Below, piece by piece: positions 23,100 to 34,489 of a stretch of DNA of 64,000 nucleotides. Under the pieces are notes generated by a model, which saw only the letters and a program-made list of their open reading frames with translations, was not told the origin of the DNA and searched no databases. The stretch comes from Aquarana catesbeiana (lineage: Eukaryota > Chordata > Amphibia > Anura > Ranidae). The DNA lies in the NCBI RefSeq assembly GCF_042186555.1, contig NC_133332.1, positions 206,921,609 through 206,985,608 of the forward strand, given 5' to 3'. Made by a program: the position numbers and the translations under genes. How positions within the stretch are numbered: position 1 is the first letter of the stretch; each line of letters begins with the position of its first letter.

Positions 23100-25860
23100 T
23101 GCACCATTTTGTTTTTAACTGTGGTGGTGAAATCACCTCCTACAGCACTGGAGTCAAGGCTTTATGTATCGTGAGAGCAAACGCTGTTGCTGTCGAGATA
23201 AATAAATCCACACTGCAACTGAATGGTGTACCTGCTAAGCAAACAATGATTAACAATAAAACAAAGTAACATTACAGTATAACAGTAAGACATAGAATAT
23301 TGCGCTTAGGACAAGATATAAGGTATGCAGCCCCCCTAAAGAAGCCTCCCTAAGGAAACTCTACAAAATGTTTAAAATATATACTGGGGTATGGCGCTCC
23401 CTTTAGGACAATGGGATAGTGTGGTAGGGGGGGATGGATGTATAGTTCCTAGCACCTAGAACCAGTTTGTAACTCCAATTGTACCCCTATTGGTGGTACA
23501 GGGTACCATCAACCCTATAAAGTGCAGAAAACCTAATGTGCAGTAGTGCAATCTTCAGTGAGACATTTCATACCTCATACATGTGGTCACATTAAAAATA
23601 TATAAAGCCAAACTAAACATTCATAAGTCACACATGTGACCACCCTTGGGTGAAAAAGGGGTTAAAGTGCTAAACCCCTAATTATATATTAGATCTTCAC
23701 CACCAAGCCAGCGTAAATAGTGGCTTGTTCGCAAAAAACATACATACACCTTAAAGTATGCCAGTGAACATAATCCTAGATGTGCAAATCAATAATTTTC
23801 CATATGTCCCATAGACTCAGTCCAGATGTGTGCAAATCAATTAATAATAAGTAATAAATAATTATAGTCCATGTAGTAATCAAAAAATCTTCAACTCCAA
23901 TGTTCAGGATTTCCAAAAGCTGTGACTGAAGTGCTCTCAGATGATATTAGTGACTTATTGTGCTCCCCCTCATGGGTCCCCGCTCACAGAATCCCGCAAC
24001 CCCAAAAGGGGCAAACAGCATAGGGTATCACGGCCACAAACTCCTCTCCACCACGGTCATCTGGGGTATCCGGATTGATCTCCGCTCACTGTGTTGTATT
24101 TACGGTATGCTCTCAATGGTTCCCTTCGGAAGGGAAACCACGAAAACACACTCACTTCCGGGATCTGTTTCTCTTCCGACTCTGAGAAGAGTGAGCAATA
24201 GGTGTGGATATGTATGTATGTGTGTGGGAACGGCCTCCTGCGCCAGGTTATTAGTCTTTGCCCACAACAAAGATGGCTGACGGGCTCCTTCTCGCGGTCA
24301 TGTGATTGGTGCGTCGTCCTCATTCTTCCCCCATACAGATCCCGGAAGTGAGTGTGTTTTTGTGGTTTCCCTTCCGAAGGGAACCATTGAGAGCATACCG
24401 TAAATACAACACAGTGAGCGGAGATCAATCCGGATACCCCAGATGACCGTGGTGGAGAGGAGTTTGTGGCTGTGATACCCTATGCTGTTCGCCCCTTTTG
24501 GGGTTGCGGGATTCAGTGAGTGGGGACCCATGAGGGGGAGCACAATAAGTCACTAATATCATCTGAGAGCACTTCAGTCACAGCTTTTGGAAATCCTGAA
24601 CATTGGAGTTGAAGATTTTTTGATTACTACATGGACTATAATTATTTATTACTTATTATTAATTGATTTGCACACATCTGGACTGAGTCTATGGGACATA
24701 TGGAAAATTATTGATTTGCACATCTAGGATTATGTTCACTGGCATACTTTAAGGTGTATGTATGTTTTTTGCGAACAAGCCACTATTTACGCTGGCTTGG
24801 TGGTGAAGATCTAATATATAATTAGGGGTTTAGCACTTTAACCCCTTTTTCACCCAAGGGTGGTCACATGTGTGACTTATGAATGTTTAGTTTGGCTTTA
24901 TATATTTTTAATGTGACCACATGTATGAGGTATGAAATGTCTCACTGAAGATTGCACTACTGCACATTAGGTTTTCTGCACTTTATAGGGTTAATGGTAC
25001 CCTGTACCACCAATAGGGGTACAATTGGAGTTACAAACTGGTTCTAGGTGCTAGGAACTATACATCCATCCCCCCCTACCACACTATCCCATTATCCTAA
25101 AGGGAGCGCCATACCCCAGTATATATTTTAAACAGTAAGACATACCATACCTGTAAAGCAAATACAAAAAAATAGTAAAAAATAAAACATTTTGTAATGC
25201 AATCTGTGCCTAAAATATATATATGCCGAAGCATGGGGGCATTCACCCCAAAAGTTAGGAGCAAATCGCTCCTCCACCCCTGCTGCCCCCATGCTTCGGC
25301 ATATATGCTCTTTTTTTTAACTGTGGTGGTGAAATCACCTCCTACGGCGCTGGAGTCACTCACGGCTTTATGTATCATGGGAGCAAACGCTGTTGCTGTC
25401 AAGATAAATTAATCCGCGCTGCAACTGAATGGCGTACCTGCTAAGCAAATGATGGTTAACAATAAAACAAAGTAACATTACAGTATAACAGTAAAAAAAA
25501 TCCATACCTGCAAAGCAAATACAAAAAAAAAATAGAAAAAAATAAAACATTTTTTAACGCAATCTGTGCCTAAAATATATATATGCCGAAGCATGGGGGC
25601 ATCCACCCCAAAAGTTAGGAGCAAATTGCTCCTCCTCCTCTGCTGTCCCCCATGCTTCGGCATATATGCTCTTTTTTTAACTGTGGTGGTGAAATCACCT
25701 CCTACAGCGCTGGAGTCATGGCTTTATGTATCGTGGGAGCAAACGCTGTTGCTGTCAAGATAAATAAATCCACGCTGCAGCTGAATGGCGTACCTGAAAA
25801 CAAAAAAGTGGTTAACAATAAAACACAGTAAACAGTAAAGTATAAAAAAATGACATACCT
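23100..25860. repeat. Tandem ~350-bp repeats with internal hairpins
   Basis: Two consecutive units begin near 25131 and 25488, with a third junction near 25830. A further partial unit at 23100-23294 was split off by the palindromic insertion. Each full unit carries a hairpin with ~22-bp arms (25219-25241 with 25284-25305; repeated at about 25580-25665) and a small nested stem 'aggagcaaatcgctcct'. Confidence 0.85.
23281..25144. mobile_element. 1.8-kb palindromic insertion with 14-bp target duplication
   Basis: 'aacagtaagacata' occurs at 23281-23294 and 25131-25144, bracketing an insertion that splits one of the ~350-bp repeats of the piggyBac element. Inside, 23371-24168 is the reverse complement of 24335-25132: arms of ~798 bp differing at only a few positions, around a ~166-bp centre. 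A further 73 bp (23295-23370) lie outside the palindrome on the left only. A variable-length duplication of 14 bp suggests target-primed reverse transcription rather than a cut-and-paste transposon. The end wording ('agggagcgccataccccagt') reminds me of Penelope-like elements, but no protein is encoded to confirm that. Confidence 0.85.
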
Positions 25861-26161
25861 GAAAAGCAAACATGGTAAAACATAATAACAATAAAACATT
25901 GCAGAATAGAATACAGTAAAAAAGAGCAGAACAATAGAGAAAGAATAGAGAGAGAGAGAACAATAAAACGACAACTATTTTTGTTTTTTTTATTGTATAT
26001 ATTTTTTTGTGTGTTTTTTTACACTTTTATTTGTAACTTTAACTTTTATTTGTAACTGTAACTGTAACGGTTCGGTTCCAGGTTTGGGTCTCTCAAAATG
26101 CGATGGCATCTTGGAAGACCCTGTGAAAGTGTGCCTAGTCTGTGCAGTGCTGTACCCTATG

Positions 26162-28125
26162 CTAATACTCAACTAGTGTATGGTAGCGTTCAAAACATTC
26201 ACCAATGCAAAGAACAGGATTGTCAGGACAGGAGGAACAATAATAGCGGGTGTCACGCGTATATCCGCGCTTGCTACAGACACGTCATCTTATTTGGGGG
26301 GCTCGTTGGGTAGGGGTACTAGGGAGGACATACAGAAAATGCCTCTCATGCTGCCGCATTTGGATTGGGAAGTTGAGGTGAAGCACCATCTGGAAACAGA
26401 AGGGCTCTGACAATCTCTTCCTGGAATTTAAGGAAGGATCCAGTCCAGCCTTAAGCTCTGTATAGCACATGAGAGTTCAGCAAAGCCAATTGAAATAAAG
26501 AAACAGACACCTTTTTGTACCTGCATTTGGCCTTATGGGCAACTAGGTACGGTGCCAACAACTGGTCGCTGAGGTCCACCCCTTCCATATTTTGGTTATA
26601 TTTGTGGACACAGAGGGGTTTCTCCACAACACCAGTCGCCGCAGGAATTTGGACCGTGTCTGCGTGAAGGAAGGACAGAAAAAAAACATTCTTATTATCC
26701 CTCCACTGCACAGCGAGCAAATTATTAAATTAAATTATTACACTTCAAGTAGGCTCTCTCCCCCAGCCTAAGACGGAATCTACAAGCCTCTGGGGTAAGC
26801 CCCGGCGATTAGATCGCACGGTGCCACATGCACCAATCTGATGATCAAACAAGTGACTAAAAAGTGGCACGCTCCTGTAATAATTGTCCACATACAAATG
26901 GTACCCCTTTCTGAATAAGGGTGACATCAAGCCCCATACAATCTTGCCAACGCTCCCTATGTAATCTGGGCAGTTCGGCGGCTCTACGTGACTATCTCTT
27001 ACCTCGTAAACCTTAAAACTATATGTATAGCCTGTGGCCCTGTCACAGAGCTTTACATCTTGACCCTGTATCTGGCACGCTTGCTGAAAAGATAATGTTT
27101 GAAAAACAAGGGGCCAGAAAATGTAATCAGGGACTCATCAACGCAGACAACTTGATCAGGAGTAAACAAGGCTGCAAAACGTTGGTTGAAGTGGTTTACG
27201 AGGGGCCGAATATTGTAGAGCCGATCGTTTCCAGGGTCTCTATGAGGACGACAGAGTTCATTTATGTTGAAGTGCATGAACCGCAAGATCTGCTTGTATC
27301 GTGCCCTGGTCATGGAAGCAGAGAACATGGGAATATGGTGAATTGGGTCAGTGGACCAATATGACCGCAACTCACTCTTTTTAGTTACGCCCATGAGGAG
27401 GGTTAGGCCCAGAGAGGTCTTAAATTCGGAAACCGTAATTGGTTTCCTCTGGCAAGGGAAGACAACTGGGGATTAGCGGCGATGAACTGACCAGCATACT
27501 AATTGCTTTGGTTCACAACAGATCTATAGAGATCTTCCGTGAAAAACAGCAAATACAAATCAAGGGATGTAATATCAACTGTTTCCACCTGAATTCCGGG
27601 TTGGCCAGTGAATGAGGGAAGTACGGGTGCTGCAGAAGTGGTGGGCTCCCAATTAGAATTGGCAAATTCTGCAGGAAGGACACTATGGGCACGTCGGGCC
27701 TGTCTTTGTCTTCTTGGTGGCAGCGGGACACTACTTTTGCCTGCCACCTCGCCTGCTTGAACTGCACTTATGGGACTCACCACGTCATCAAGTGTTACTG
27801 CAGTGCTGGATGTTCGACCAGGGTGTTCTAGGCCGCTGGTGCTTACCAGTTCACCAGAAGGATGAGTGGCACTAGTACTTCTCTGCTCCATAAAAGAGCC
27901 CTGTGGTTCTTGCACCTCAACAACAGCAGAAAAAGATCGGGGTCTGGTACGCCTGACCTTGGCAGGGACCACAACTCTGTCATCAGAGCTATCTGTCAGG
28001 GTGCCGCTGCTGTCTACAGGATCGTATTCTGAGCCTTAATCTGACAGATGAGTGACTTCCTCTTCACTATCTGTCATGCTCAGAAACGTGTAGGCCTCTT
28101 CACTAGTGTACCTTCCACTTGCCAT
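26162..28125 (-). pseudogene. piggyBac transposase pseudogene (DDE_Tnp_1_7 type)
   Basis: Start codon at 28125-28123 (MASGRYTSEEAYTFLSM, acidic N-terminus). The core contains RYKQILRFMHFN, CVDESLITFSGP (first catalytic Asp), HLYVDNYYRSVPLF (second Asp) and EGVDLSDQ (third Asp), all hallmarks of piggyBac transposases. The C-terminus is a cysteine-rich zinc-binding domain (RVCSKRGYTRDTRYYC...CIGECFERYH), with stop at 26164-26162. Lesions: TAA at 28038-28036 (codon 30); frameshifts between 27499 and 27394 and near 27050; a stop near 26745; a further frame change near 26460; and TGA replacing the first cysteine codon of the zinc domain near 26289. Working relatives excise and reinsert DNA precisely at TTAA. 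This copy is dead, though its catalytic triad is intact. Confidence 0.9.
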
Positions 28126-29643
28126 TTTGGGCTTTAAATTTACTGGTACAGTAGTAAGATTCACAGGAAAAAAAGCTTCTAGGCTGTCAGCAACTGTATC
28201 AAACGCTACCAAAAAAACTGTTAGCGATCGCAGGGATCAGGCCTGACTCTGTGAACGCTGCAGTTATGTGTTTAGTGTTTTGTAAGTGACAGTGATCGAT
28301 CGATACTGCACTTGGGTGGACTGGGCTGGGCTGGGCGGAGGGGCAAAACGCAGGTGCTAGCAGGTATCTGGGCTGATCCCGCTAACACTGCATTTTTGGG
28401 AATCCTAAACTGCTGGGGACGCTAGTATAGATCTGATCAGATATTGATCCGCTCAGACACTCTACCACTAAGGGAGGCGTATGCTGCGTGTGAGGGTGTT
28501 AGCGCTACTGGCACTAATCTGACGCTGCCTGGGGCGACGCAGACCCTAACTGACCCCAAAAACATAACTGATATCACCCGCCGGGCGATCAGGGGGTTAA
28601 ACCTTTATTGGGTAATAAACGGCGGGTGCCCTGATGGTATAAAAAATAAACTAACTAACCAGCGTCACCTGTAACACTTATATGGTGATCACTGGTGACA
28701 GGGGGTGAAAGGGTTAACTAGGGGGCAATCAGGGGGTTATAACCTTTATTAGGTAGTATATAAGGGTAACTGACGCTATAAAAACCTGACATTTAACCTA
28801 AATAGCTAGCTGGCTAACTAGCGTCACCTGTGACACTTATACAGTGATCACTGGTGACAGGGGGTAAAAGGGTTAACTAGGGGGAAATCAGGGGGTTAAA
28901 ACCTGTATTAGGTAGTATATGGGGGTACCTGATGCTATAAAAACCTGATGGTGAACCTAAATAACTAACAGGCTAACTAGCATCACCCGCGATCAGAAGA
29001 AAAATTGCTTAGTGACACTGGCGACAGGGGGTGAAAGGGTTAACTGGGGGGACGATCAAGGGGTTAAACCTTTATTAGAGGGGGTTAGGGGGGTACCCTA
29101 GACCTAAAGGGGCTTACCAATAACACCCCTAACACTTATAACACAATCACAAAATGACACCAATGCAGAGATCAGTAAAAAAATGAAAACTGCTATTGGT
29201 GTCACTGTGACAGGGGGTGACAGGGAGTGCAGGGGGGGTGATCGGGGGGGTGATCGGGGGGGTGATTGGGGGGTGATTTGTGTGCCTATGTGTACTGGTG
29301 TTAGTGTGCTGTTGGTGTAACTCACAAGGATGTCTTCTCTCCTCGGGCGCCGGAATGAAAAGGCTTCACGAGGAGAGATGACATAACTTCCTCTGCTTCT
29401 GTTTACAGTTTCAGAAGCAGAGGAAGCTTCTAATTCATCAGGAGCGATCCTGACGGAGAGGCCATGAATCAGTGGCCTCCCCCTCAGGACGGATCGCTCC
29501 TGGAACGATGCCGACCGCCTCGGGCACTGGGAGGCGTGATCGCGCCCCCCCGCCTGCAGGAGGGGAGTAACGTATAAGTACGTTACTCTGCCTGCCTGTG
29601 CCATTCTGCCGACGTATATCGTCGAGAGGCGATCGGCAAGTGG
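28126..29643 (-). other. piggyBac leader and 5' terminal region
   Basis: The leader holds three tandem copies of a ~163-bp repeat, marked by 'ctggtgacagggggtgaaag' at about 28692, a variant at 28851 and another at 29018, with a looser fourth at about 29204. Each is followed by 'gggttaac'. A 'gggggtgatcg' run follows at 29235-29275. The last 80 bp ('acgtatatcgtcgagaggcg') form the 5' end module that is shared with the MITE at 41926. Confidence 0.75.
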
Positions 29644-29689
29644 TTAAATAGTGGATTATCTCAGCCACTCTGAAATCCTTAAAGAATAT

Positions 29690-30158
29690 GTAAAGCTTTG
29701 TTAAAAAAAGAATGTTTGTTATTTTTTTTTTTTTAATGTCACACTTACCTCTTCCGTGGAGTTGGTTTTGCAAAGAGTGTCCCCAATCTTCCTCTTTTGG
29801 GGTCCCTCAGCGGCGCTCCTGGCCTCTCCTCTTCTCAAGTGCCCCGTTGGAGAGCCGCTTTCCCTCTGGGTACTCGTGCGGGCGCGCTCCCATGTCCTGC
29901 TGCTGTGTCCATTGACACAGACAGCAGGACTCGGACCCGCCCCCGGCTCCCGCATCATTGGATTTGATTGACAGCAACGGAGCTTATGGTTGCAGTTCTA
30001 TCAATCTATCCAATCAGGACCATGGACACCGACTGGAGCTGGTGTGCTTGTCCCCGTCGCTGAAAGGTGAGTAAAAAGGGGGCTCTGGGGGGCTGCTTCA
30101 TCACAGAAGGTTTAGAATGCATTAAGGTGAAAAACCTGAGGGTTTACAACTCCTTTAA
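29690..30158. mobile_element. TTAA MITE, copy B
   Basis: Same family as 14735-15228 and in the same orientation ('ttggggtccctcagcggc', 'gtttacaactccttta'). Right TTAA at 30155-30158; the left end near 29690 is eroded. Confidence 0.7.
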
Positions 30159-30715
30159 GGTGGTTGTAACCCTTGCTAAAAATACCACTGTGTGCCTATT
30201 GGTAATATGAAGTTTTACTGCACTGTGAGTTTCGTTTGTGTAAAAAACTTGCCTCTGCTGTGTTGTGCAGCTTCAAACGGCAGGTCACGTGATTGCTGTC
30301 AGCTTCACAGCGATGCACGGAAGCACCAAACACGCCGGTGTCAGAGCATTACATCAGAACCGGAAGTCACATCGCCAATGAGCTTCTGTGTTTTAAAGGC
30401 AATGGAACACAATCAGACCCGACAGCAAATGTCCCGCTCCCCCACTTCCCTATCCGCAAGCAGAGATGGGCAGGACTTCACACTGACCACCTCTTGCACA
30501 ACGCCCCTGTATTTTTGTTGTGATGACACAAGATGTAAACCAACCATGGTAGCTTGGATCGGCTGCCATGCTATCGTGGTCAGTTTACTTGTAGGAAGAG
30601 TGGCACAGGCAGGATCAACCAGGTATAATGCAAAAATGAGAAATAGCATTTAATTAGTTTAAAGAGACACTGGATTTTTTTTTTTTGCCTTTTTACAAAC
30701 ACTTTAAAACAAATA
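30155..30715. mobile_element. TTAA element containing 'caggatcaaccaggta'
   Basis: Begins at the TTAA that closes copy B ('ttaaggtggttgtaac') and ends around 'tttacaaacactttaa' (about 30706). 'aggcaggatcaaccaggta' (30608) recurs at about 31780, 38284 and 41378, marking relatives. Confidence 0.6.
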
Positions 30716-30738
30716 AAGCACGCAACTTTAAACTGTCA

Positions 30739-31165
30739 TTAAAGTGGTTGTAAAGCCTAAACATTTTTTTACTTTAATGCATTCCTTGCATTAAGGTAAA
30801 AAATCATTCAGGCATCAGCACCCTCCCTTTTACTTACCTGAGCCCTCATTCGATGCAGCACTGTGCACATTTGCAGCTCTTCTCTCCCCTCACTTTGGGG
30901 TCTCACTGGCTTTGCTGGAGCACCGGGAGCTATTGGCTCCCATTGCTGTCGATCAAAGCCAGTGATGAGGGAGTGGGGGCGGGGCTGTCAATGGATGCAG
31001 CAGTTGGGCTTGGGAGCGAGCACACAAGAGTGCCCCTATGGGAAGCAGCTTCCCATGGGGGCAATGGACAGAGGGTGGGGCCAGGAGTACAAGCGGGGAC
31101 CTGAGAAGAGGGGGTTCGCAGCTGCTCTGTGCAATTCCATTGCACAGAGCAGGTAAGTATAGACA
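30739..31165. mobile_element. TTAA MITE, copy C (reverse orientation)
   Basis: TTAA 30739-30742 followed by 'aaagtggttgtaaagc', with the degenerate 'ctttaatgcat'/'tgcattaaggt' hairpin at about 30763-30802. It is inverted relative to copies A and B. The right end is eroded near 31165. Confidence 0.7.
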
Positions 31166-31429
31166 TGTTTTTATTTTTCTAAAGAAAAGAAATTACATCC
31201 GAATCTTCGAATAACCAAAAATTTGTCCAAATTTATATTCGGACCAAAACGAATTGCACACGCCTACCAGCTATAAATATAATGAAAAACTGGGTAATTG
31301 ATATAGAATTTATTATTTTGCATTAGACAACATCCCTCTTCCTGTAATTCACATTTTCACAATGTAGCCTACAGTCAACTTTGATTTGCCAAGCAGGTTT
31401 GAGAATCCTCTATAAAATTCAGTGGGCCC

Positions 31430-32138
31430 ACACTTAGCAGCAAATCCTACCGAAGTCTATGAAAGGGGAAAGATTATTACATTCTGTCTATTTTTACAGC
31501 TAATAGGCACATTCTTTTTTTTTTTTATAATCTCTAACTACCTTTTCCCAGCAGTGCTTCTGTGTAATCACATGGTTTTCTCAGGTCTTACTCCCAAGCA
31601 GAGAGACTCCAGTGGGAGGGCTCACATTCCTCTGCTGTTAGTTTCAGTTTCAGGAGGGGAGGGGAGAGGAGAGGCTTCACACAGACCACAGAAATGACAG
31701 GAAGGGAGAGGGGGAGAGGGAGATACAGATGCTGCAGAGAGAGCAAGATGATGGAAAGTTAGTTCACTGACAGGAATAGGCGGGATCAACCAGGTATTAT
31801 ATTATATGGAAAAGGATAAATAACATTGCAAACATTTGTTTATGATTACATGTTACAACGGAGCCGTGTATAGAGATGTGTAACTGAGCGGAATCCCTGG
31901 AGTGGAGGAAGGAGATAGTAACTTTCTATGCAGGAAAGATCATTATCTTAATCCATTGGAATCACCCGTGAGGTTGCTGAGCTGAGAGAGCTGATGCTGA
32001 GCAGTTATCCTAGTGTGGAGGAGAGAGACCGCAGCGGAGTGAAAGGAAAGATCACCATCTGAGTTTATCCTACTCAATTTTCAGGTGAGCAGACATAACA
32101 GCTGGTGACGGTGTGCACAATCAAGCGTTTTCCGTAGA
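31430..32138. other. Remnant of a TTAA element and flank of the Gypsy insertion
   Basis: 31500-31832 resembles 41160-41440 ('gagagatgctg', 'aggcgggatcaaccaggta'). 31833-32138 has no recognised coding content; a related stretch continues at 38042-38273 on the other side of the Gypsy element. Confidence 0.5.
31769..31832 (+). repeat. 64-bp direct repeat, left member
   Basis: Nearly identical to 38274-38337; the pair brackets 6.4 kb that includes the Gypsy element. Confidence 0.85.
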
Positions 32139-32143
32139 GAACG

Positions 32144-32387
32144 TGTCAGGGCTGGACCAGCCCTTCCTTCCTGAGCTGGCCGCTCAGCTGTTGGTTAATT
32201 GCCAGCTCCTATATCTCCACAGTGACTGTTGATGATTTCCTGCTCGTCAGTCCTGCTTACGCAAGCCGTCCAGCCCAGATGATGAACTTTGGCTAGGTTT
32301 TGACTAAGTTTGTTCTATGTACTTTTATTATTAAACAAGTGTGATTTAACTGTACTTCTGTCTCGGTCTGGTTCATGGTTTCTGACA
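32144..32387 (+). repeat. 5' LTR, shortened
   Basis: 244 bp against 416 bp for the 3' LTR. About 170 bp present in the partner (roughly 37755-37925) are missing here. The retained parts include 'cttttattattaaacaagtg', which holds the likely polyadenylation region. Confidence 0.9.
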
Positions 32388-33117
32388 GTAGGCGAAGGCC
32401 ATGAATTCAGAAGATGAGGTCAATCCACTTGTTGGTAATATTTTTTCCAGATTGGATGAGCAGGATCACTGCATGTATCAGTGTGCCTGGAATCACCTGG
32501 AATCTCCCACTGTGGCTGCTCTGGTACAACCTGTGTTGCAGGCCATCCCTGCTGCTGCTCCAGTCTCTGTGCAGGCAGCCGCCTCAAGTATAACCTCTAT
32601 AAGAGGTATGTCTGGTTCTGCTCTGCTTCTCTAATGATTTGGGGGCAATCCAGTCCAATGCAGAGGGTTTCTCAACCAGGTTGAGATATACTTTCAGATG
32701 CTGCCTCAGGCATTTCCCACGGACAGAAGCAAAGTAGCTTTCATGATATCTTTGCTTTCTGAGAGATCCTTGGACTGGGCAAACCCTCTATGGGAGACAC
32801 AAAAACCCATTGTCCTGAGTTACCCAGAGTTTGTGGCTTCCTTTAAAAGGGTATTCGTCATTCCCGCACGCTCCGCTTCTGCTGCCAAGTGCCTCATGTC
32901 CATCAGAGTATGAAAACTGTTGCTGATTCCACCATTGAATTCCATACTCTGGCAGCAGAGGTTGCTTGGAACAAGGAGGCCCTCGTGGCTGCTTTTTCTC
33001 ATGGTCTCTCGGATACCATCAAGGATGAGATAGTAGCCCGAGATATACCCACTGAGCTGGAGAATTTGATCACATTTGACATCCTCATTGACTCCAGATT
33101 TAGAGAAAGACTCTCTT

Positions 33118-34072
33118 TTAACTCCTTCCCGCCGAGCGTACACACATATGCGGCCTCGGCTTTAAGGGGTTAATCTGGATGCATCATCCCGGTAGAACGG
33201 GCAGTCAGCTCTTCAGGGATAACAACCGATGCGGCTAAAAGCCGTTCGGCTGTTATACCGGAGAAGCGAGAGGGGACATCTGCCTTCCGTCGCTCTTTCC
33301 GGGCCTCCCGTCCCACCAGGAGACCTGGGACACTATCTGGCACTTCCGCCAGCTAGAGTAAGACTGGAACAAAGCTGGAAAGGGCTTCGTTTCAGTCTTC
33401 TTTCTGTAAACATGGAAGCAACATCATGACGTCACTTCCGGTTTACTCGGCTGCCAATGGCCCCGTTTTAAAAAAATTACAGTATTCAGAATCGCCGTTT
33501 TTGGTTGTGAGTACCTGTCACAACCTATTACTGTAACAAGGGATGTTTATATTCCTTGTGACAGCAATAAAAGTGATCAGATTTTTTATTTAAAAAGTAA
33601 CAATGTAAAAAAATAAAAATAAATAAAATAAATAAGAAAAAAAAATGTTTAAATCGCCCCCGTCCCCACTAGCCTGCGCAGCAAAGAAAACACACCCGTA
33701 AGTTGCCCCCTCATATGTAAACGGTGTTCAAATCACACATGTGAGGTATCGACACAATCGTCAGAGTAAGAGCAATAATTCTAGCACTAGACCTCCTCTG
33801 TAACTCTAACCTGGTAACCGTCATTTTTTTTTAAAGTGCCGCCTATGGCGATTTTTAGGTACCGTAGTTTGTCGCCATTCCACGAGTGTGGACAATTTCA
33901 AAGTGTGACATATTGGGTATCTACTTGGCATAACATCCTCTTTCACATTATACAAAAAAAATGGGCTAACTTTACTGTTTAGTTTTTTTTTTAATTCATG
34001 AAAATGTCCTAAAAATTGCATTTGAAAGACCGCTGCAACAATCGCCATTTTATTCTCTAGATTCTCTGCTAA

Positions 34073-34123
<51 letters not shown>

Positions 34124-34217
34124 GTTTGGGGGTACTAAGTAATTTTCTAGCAAAAAATACAGATTTTAACATGCAAGCAACAAATGTCAGAAATAGGCTT
34201 AGTCATGAAAGATTTAA
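33118..34217 (+). mobile_element. TTAA element inserted in gag
   Basis: TTAA occurs at 33118-33121 and 34214-34217, and gag sequence resumes after it. The outer ends 'ctccttcccgcc' and 'gtcatgaaagat' are weakly inverted. The right half ('aatgtttgggggtactaagt' and neighbours) is a module of the piggyBac 3' region. It has no transposase. A (AT)n tract is inside. Confidence 0.85.
34078..34121. repeat. (AT)n microsatellite
   Basis: About 22 AT dinucleotides within the TTAA element. A longer tract occupies the matching position of its relative at 40980-41062. Confidence 0.95.
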
Positions 34218-34489
34218 GGAGTGCTTGCGGAAGCCTCCTGTACATCTGTCTCTAATTTTTGCAGTCCCACCCTTGCCTCCCTCACCTCCCATGCCTTCTG
34301 GTACCGAGTCGGTCAGTAAGGTGAACCCATACCTTTGGGCTTCACGCGTCTCTCTGCAGATGAGAGAGCCCTTAGGAGGAGGGAGAGATTGTGCCTTTAT
34401 TGTGGCCAGACAGGTCACTTTTTGAAGTCTTGTCCTACCCGTCCAGGGAACGCCCAAACCTTGCGGTCCTGTCACGGGCAGACCTTAGG

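Larger units (their letters stand above)
20242..29647 (-). mobile_element. piggyBac element with both TTAA ends, inactivated and interrupted
   Basis: Flanked by TTAA at 20242-20245 and 29644-29647, with inverted ends 'ccacttcagcc' (20246) and 'gatcggcaagtgg' (to 29643). On the minus strand it has a ~1.5-kb leader (29643-28126) with tandem ~163-bp repeats, a transposase pseudogene (28125-26162), a 3' region with ~350-bp tandem hairpin repeats (25860-25131 and 23294-23100), further modules, and a ~380-bp tandem tail (21830-20460). Without the 1.85-kb palindromic insertion at 23295-25130 it is about 7.5 kb, long for piggyBac; the excess is mostly tandem non-coding repeats. Confidence 0.88.
32401..34480 (+). 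pseudogene. Gypsy gag pseudogene, split by a MITE
   Basis: Starts with ATG at 32401 (MNSEDEVNPLVGNIFSRLDE), just after the 5' LTR. A capsid-like block follows at 32698-33115 (FPTDRSKVAFMISLLSERSLDWA, then KEALVAAFSHGLSDTIKDEI), and after the MITE a zinc knuckle CLYCGQTGHFLKSC at about 34392-34436. Gag proteins of this class form the particle and bind element RNA through the CCHC knuckle. The frame is broken by a stop at about 32632, a frame change near 32910 and the TTAA insertion at 33122-34213, so no full-length protein is possible. Confidence 0.85.

Noticed and set aside
23960..24543. Paired near-identical frames of ~80-120 codons on opposite strands
   Set aside because: They are mirror images created by the palindrome and have no recognisable domain.
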